This document shows, in pieces, positions 62,538-64,000 of a DNA stretch of 64,000 nucleotides. Origin of the DNA: Streptacidiphilus jeojiense (GTDB taxonomy: Bacteria; Actinomycetota; Actinomycetes; Streptomycetales; Streptomycetaceae); the NCBI RefSeq assembly GCF_000719095.1, contig NZ_JOEH01000007.1, forward strand, positions 174,103-238,102, read 5' to 3'. Below the pieces are notes generated by a model. That model made no database searches, was not told where the DNA came from, and worked only from the letters and a program-made list of their open reading frames with translations. Both the position numbers and the translations under genes were made by a program. Position 1 is the first letter of the stretch. Each line of letters starts with the position of its first letter.

Positions 62538-62549
62538 TGAATCGTTTCA
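62538..62549. promoter_or_regulatory. Rha operator upstream of rhaI
   Basis: TGAATCGTTTCA matches the 12-bp consensus at 11 of 12 positions, 22 bp before the rhaI start and 10 bp after the -10 box. A weaker related site (GAAAACGATTCA, 9 of 12) lies at 62641-62652. Confidence 0.8.
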
Positions 62550-62558
62550 CGCACGGGC

Positions 62559-62587
62559 AATCTAGCCCGGCCCGATCGGCCCGTCAA
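62559..62587 (-). promoter_or_regulatory. Promoter of the rhaI-rhaD-rhaB-lutABC operon
   Basis: On the minus strand: TTGACG (62587-62582), exactly 17-bp spacer, TAGATT (62564-62559). Identical -35 and -10 sequences occur at the third rhamnosidase promoter. Confidence 0.75.
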
Positions 62588-62675
62588 GAGAGGTCGGCCG
62601 CTCGGCCAGCGGGATGCAGGGCGTTGTCGGCAGCTCTGCGGAAAACGATTCAAAGCCCCGCATAGGGGCTGCGCC

Positions 62676-63404
62676 TCAGCCGGGACGGTTGCCGGTCATG
62701 TGGGCGAAGACGACGACGTTCCCGAGGTACTGCTGGCGCTTCTTGTCGAAGCCGGCGCCGCAGGTGATCAGGCGCAGTTCGGGGCGGGCCGCCGGGGCGT
62801 ACACCTTGCGGTCGGGGAATCCGGTGGCCGCATAGGCCTCGACGGCGTCGACGGTGAAGAAGGCGTCGACGTGGTCGGCACGGTCGACCTCGATGGTGTT
62901 CCCCTTCTTGAGCGCGCCCAGTCCGTAGAAGACGGCGGGCCCCTGATGGGTGTCGACATGGCCGGCGATGATCGCGGTGCCGATGCTGCCGGGCGAGGTA
63001 CCCGCGCGGTACCAGCCGGCCAGGTTGCGGTCGGTCTCCGAGGGCGCGGCCAGTTGCCCGTCCGGCTCCAGGGAGAGCGCGGTGAGCGGGGCGTCGACCC
63101 CGATGGCCGGGATCCGCACCCGGGTCGGAACCGCCGGGGCCAGCACAGCCAGCGGCTGCGGGCCCGCGGAGGCGGGGTGCGGGGAGGCGGAGGGCGCGGC
63201 GGTGGCCTGGTCCCCGGCCGCGAAGCCCTGGGCCGCAGTGGGCTGCGGCGGCGGGGTCGGCGTCCGCAGCCCGTGGGCGATGAGCAGTGCTCCCGCCAGC
63301 AGCGCGAGGGAGGCCGGGGTTCCGGTCAGGATCCGGCGCAGCCGCGGGGAGGTGCGGGACCGGGTCGCCGGCGCTGCCGACGTCACCGGCCTGACAGGCT
63401 TCAC
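62676..63404 (-). CDS. Class F-like sortase
   Basis: A 242-residue membrane-anchored sortase. One N-terminal hydrophobic segment (PASLALLAGALLIAHGL) is followed by a Pro/Ala linker and the catalytic beta-barrel: VRIPAIGVDAPLTALSLEPDGQLAAP, IIAGHVDTHQGPAVFYGLGAL (catalytic His), LRLITCGAGFD (catalytic Cys) and QYLGNVVVFAHM. The Arg usually found before NVVV is not in the normal place (KKRQQYLGNVVV). GTG 63404 chosen because AGGAAAG precedes it. It could process surface proteins; the LAPTG protein at 32806-34896 more likely uses a class E enzyme elsewhere. Confidence 0.85.
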   Translation of the reverse strand: MKPVRPVTSAAPATRSRTSPRLRRILTGTPASLALLAGALLIAHGLRTPTPPPQPTAAQGFAAGDQATAAPSASPHPASAGPQPLAVLAPAVPTRVRIPAIGVDAPLTALSLEPDGQLAAPSETDRNLAGWYRAGTSPGSIGTAIIAGHVDTHQGPAVFYGLGALKKGNTIEVDRADHVDAFFTVDAVEAYAATGFPDRKVYAPAARPELRLITCGAGFDKKRQQYLGNVVVFAHMTGNRPG

Positions 63405-63852
63405 TGGGTCACTGCTTTCCTGAGCCACAGGCTCTACAGAAGCGCCGAGCGTGCCGTCGCGCCTGTTCTGCGGGCGACGGCACAAGCGCCCGGACCCCCG
63501 GATCGACCCGCCCCCGAGCGGCGAATTCCCAGGCCAGCGGCCTGACCCGAGGCGAGTTGGCGGGTCGTCAGATTCCTGGCCGAACGGGTGAGCGAGGGAT
63601 CCGCGGTTCCTGGGAAATCTCTGGGTACGCTCCCAGACACGTCCTGGACAGCGAGTGTTGGGCCGATGTTGCCTTTGAGCTAACTGTGTGAAGGCATGTT
63701 TCAAACTACGCTCATGTTCAGTTCTTGCCTGGCGTGCAAGGCGCTCAGGCAATCGTCTACTAGTTTGTAGACCGTGCGCCCATGGCCCCGATTCGCGCAG
63801 GGGCGCCCGAGTCGGCCTGGGCGCTTAAGAGCTATGCCTTGTCGGCGAAAAT
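63405..63852. other. 448-bp intergenic region between sortase and glycosyltransferase
   Basis: No gene seen. It contains a perfect 10-bp stem (GTGCCGTCGC 63451-63460, complement 63474-63483, 13-base loop) in the sortase leader and a palindrome GTCTAC-TAGTTT-GTAGAC at 63755-63772. The right part is more AT-rich and must hold the glycosyltransferase promoter. Confidence 0.5.
63755..63772. promoter_or_regulatory. 18-bp palindrome upstream of glycosyltransferase
   Basis: GTCTAC and GTAGAC flank TAGTTT: a perfect 6-bp dyad in an AT-rich spot about 80 bp before the glycosyltransferase start. A dimeric regulator site is plausible, but its owner is not in view. Confidence 0.4.
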
Positions 63853-64000
63853 ATGTCCTCCTTGCACCAGAAAGGCCCGTCGTACCTCATGGCCCCCCGC
63901 CTCTCCGTGGTCGTCCCGATCTACAACGTCGAGCTCTACCTGGAGGAGTGCCTGGCGTCCCTGGCCGCCCAGACCTTCGACGGGCCCGCAACACCGGCAG
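63853..64000 (+). pseudogene. Family 2 glycosyltransferase, partial and probably carrying an internal deletion
   Basis: ATG 63853 opens MSSLHQKGPSYLMAPRLSVVVPIYNVELYLEECLASLAAQTFDG, the start of a GT2 domain. Homologues continue with the nucleotide-sugar motif VDDGST and reach GARNTG about 45 residues later. Here the bases right after TTCGACGGG already encode ARNTG, but in another frame. A segment of about 130 bp thus seems missing near 63983 and the frame is lost. The gene leaves the window at its right edge. Confidence 0.6.

Noticed and set aside
62676..63404. Pairing of this sortase with the LAPTG protein at 32806-34896
   Set aside because: The sortase looks class F-like while LAxTG is a class E signal, and the genes are 28 kb apart.
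1..64000. CRISPR arrays, tRNA or rRNA genes, integrases, toxin-antitoxin or phage-defence systems
   Set aside because: Looked for on both strands; no repeat arrays, tRNA-like cloverleaf with CCA context, or recognisable protein motifs of these classes were found.

Overview
The window is about 64 kb of very GC-rich DNA with strong third-codon G/C bias, GTG starts, lipobox lipoproteins, an ECF42-type sigma factor with its DGPF partner, DUF574 (Methyltransf_19) proteins, a mycothiol-type maleylpyruvate isomerase-fold protein and a LAxTG sortase substrate. Together these point to a Streptomycetaceae chromosome (Streptomyces, Kitasatospora or Streptacidiphilus-like). No rRNA, tRNA, CRISPR array, phage or intact insertion sequence was seen.

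Layout. 0-8.1 kb: the start of a lipoprotein gene facing a ROK regulator, a DUF4242 protein, an XRE regulator divergent from a methionine aminopeptidase across a near-perfect palindrome, a TetR regulator with its own palindrome, an SGNH esterase, and a LacI regulator divergent from a secreted GH30 hydrolase. 8.1-13.8 kb: a lipoprotein, two LysR regulators, a NAD kinase, and a DUF1275/aquaporin pair. 13.8-18.1 kb: a less compact accessory stretch of single genes (methyltransferase, uridine-kinase-like NTPase, frameshifted HIT hydrolase, VanX-like dipeptidase, GNAT). 18.1-31.4 kb: small-molecule enzymes, secreted lipase, DGPF/ECF42 pair, MFS transporter, a penicillin-binding protein that lacks its C-terminal third, an Nramp-related transporter behind an M-box (Mg2+) riboswitch, MsrA and an aldo/keto reductase. 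31.5-39 kb: STAS protein, MscS channel, sortase-anchored lectin/DUF11 protein, SpoIIE phosphatase, a DUF574 methyltransferase broken by a small palindromic insertion, and an SDR/LysR divergent pair.

39-62.5 kb is one L-rhamnose scavenging and catabolism locus, entirely on the minus strand. Three secreted GH78-type alpha-L-rhamnosidases release rhamnose. A LacI regulator (probable RhaR) controls the locus, a RhaSPQT-type ABC transporter imports the sugar, and rhaI-rhaDE-rhaB-lutA-lutB-lutC converts it through rhamnulose-1-phosphate and lactaldehyde to lactate and pyruvate. Copies of a 12-bp LacI-type palindrome (consensus TGAAACGTTTCA) sit just downstream of clear TTGACG/TAnnnT promoters in front of rhaI, the transporter and the third rhamnosidase, which defines a local regulon. 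The dehydrogenase half of the bifunctional rhaDE gene has lost its centre and is out of frame, so the lactaldehyde oxidation step looks broken.

Broken genes are unusually frequent: rhaE domain, PBP, DUF574 paralogue, HIT hydrolase and the glycosyltransferase at the right edge. The leads I rate highest are the M-box plus Cys/Pro-rich leader peptide in front of the Nramp-related transporter, the rha operator regulon with its damaged rhaE, the palindromic insertion in the DUF574 gene, and the shuffled discoidin-like module shared by the three rhamnosidases.
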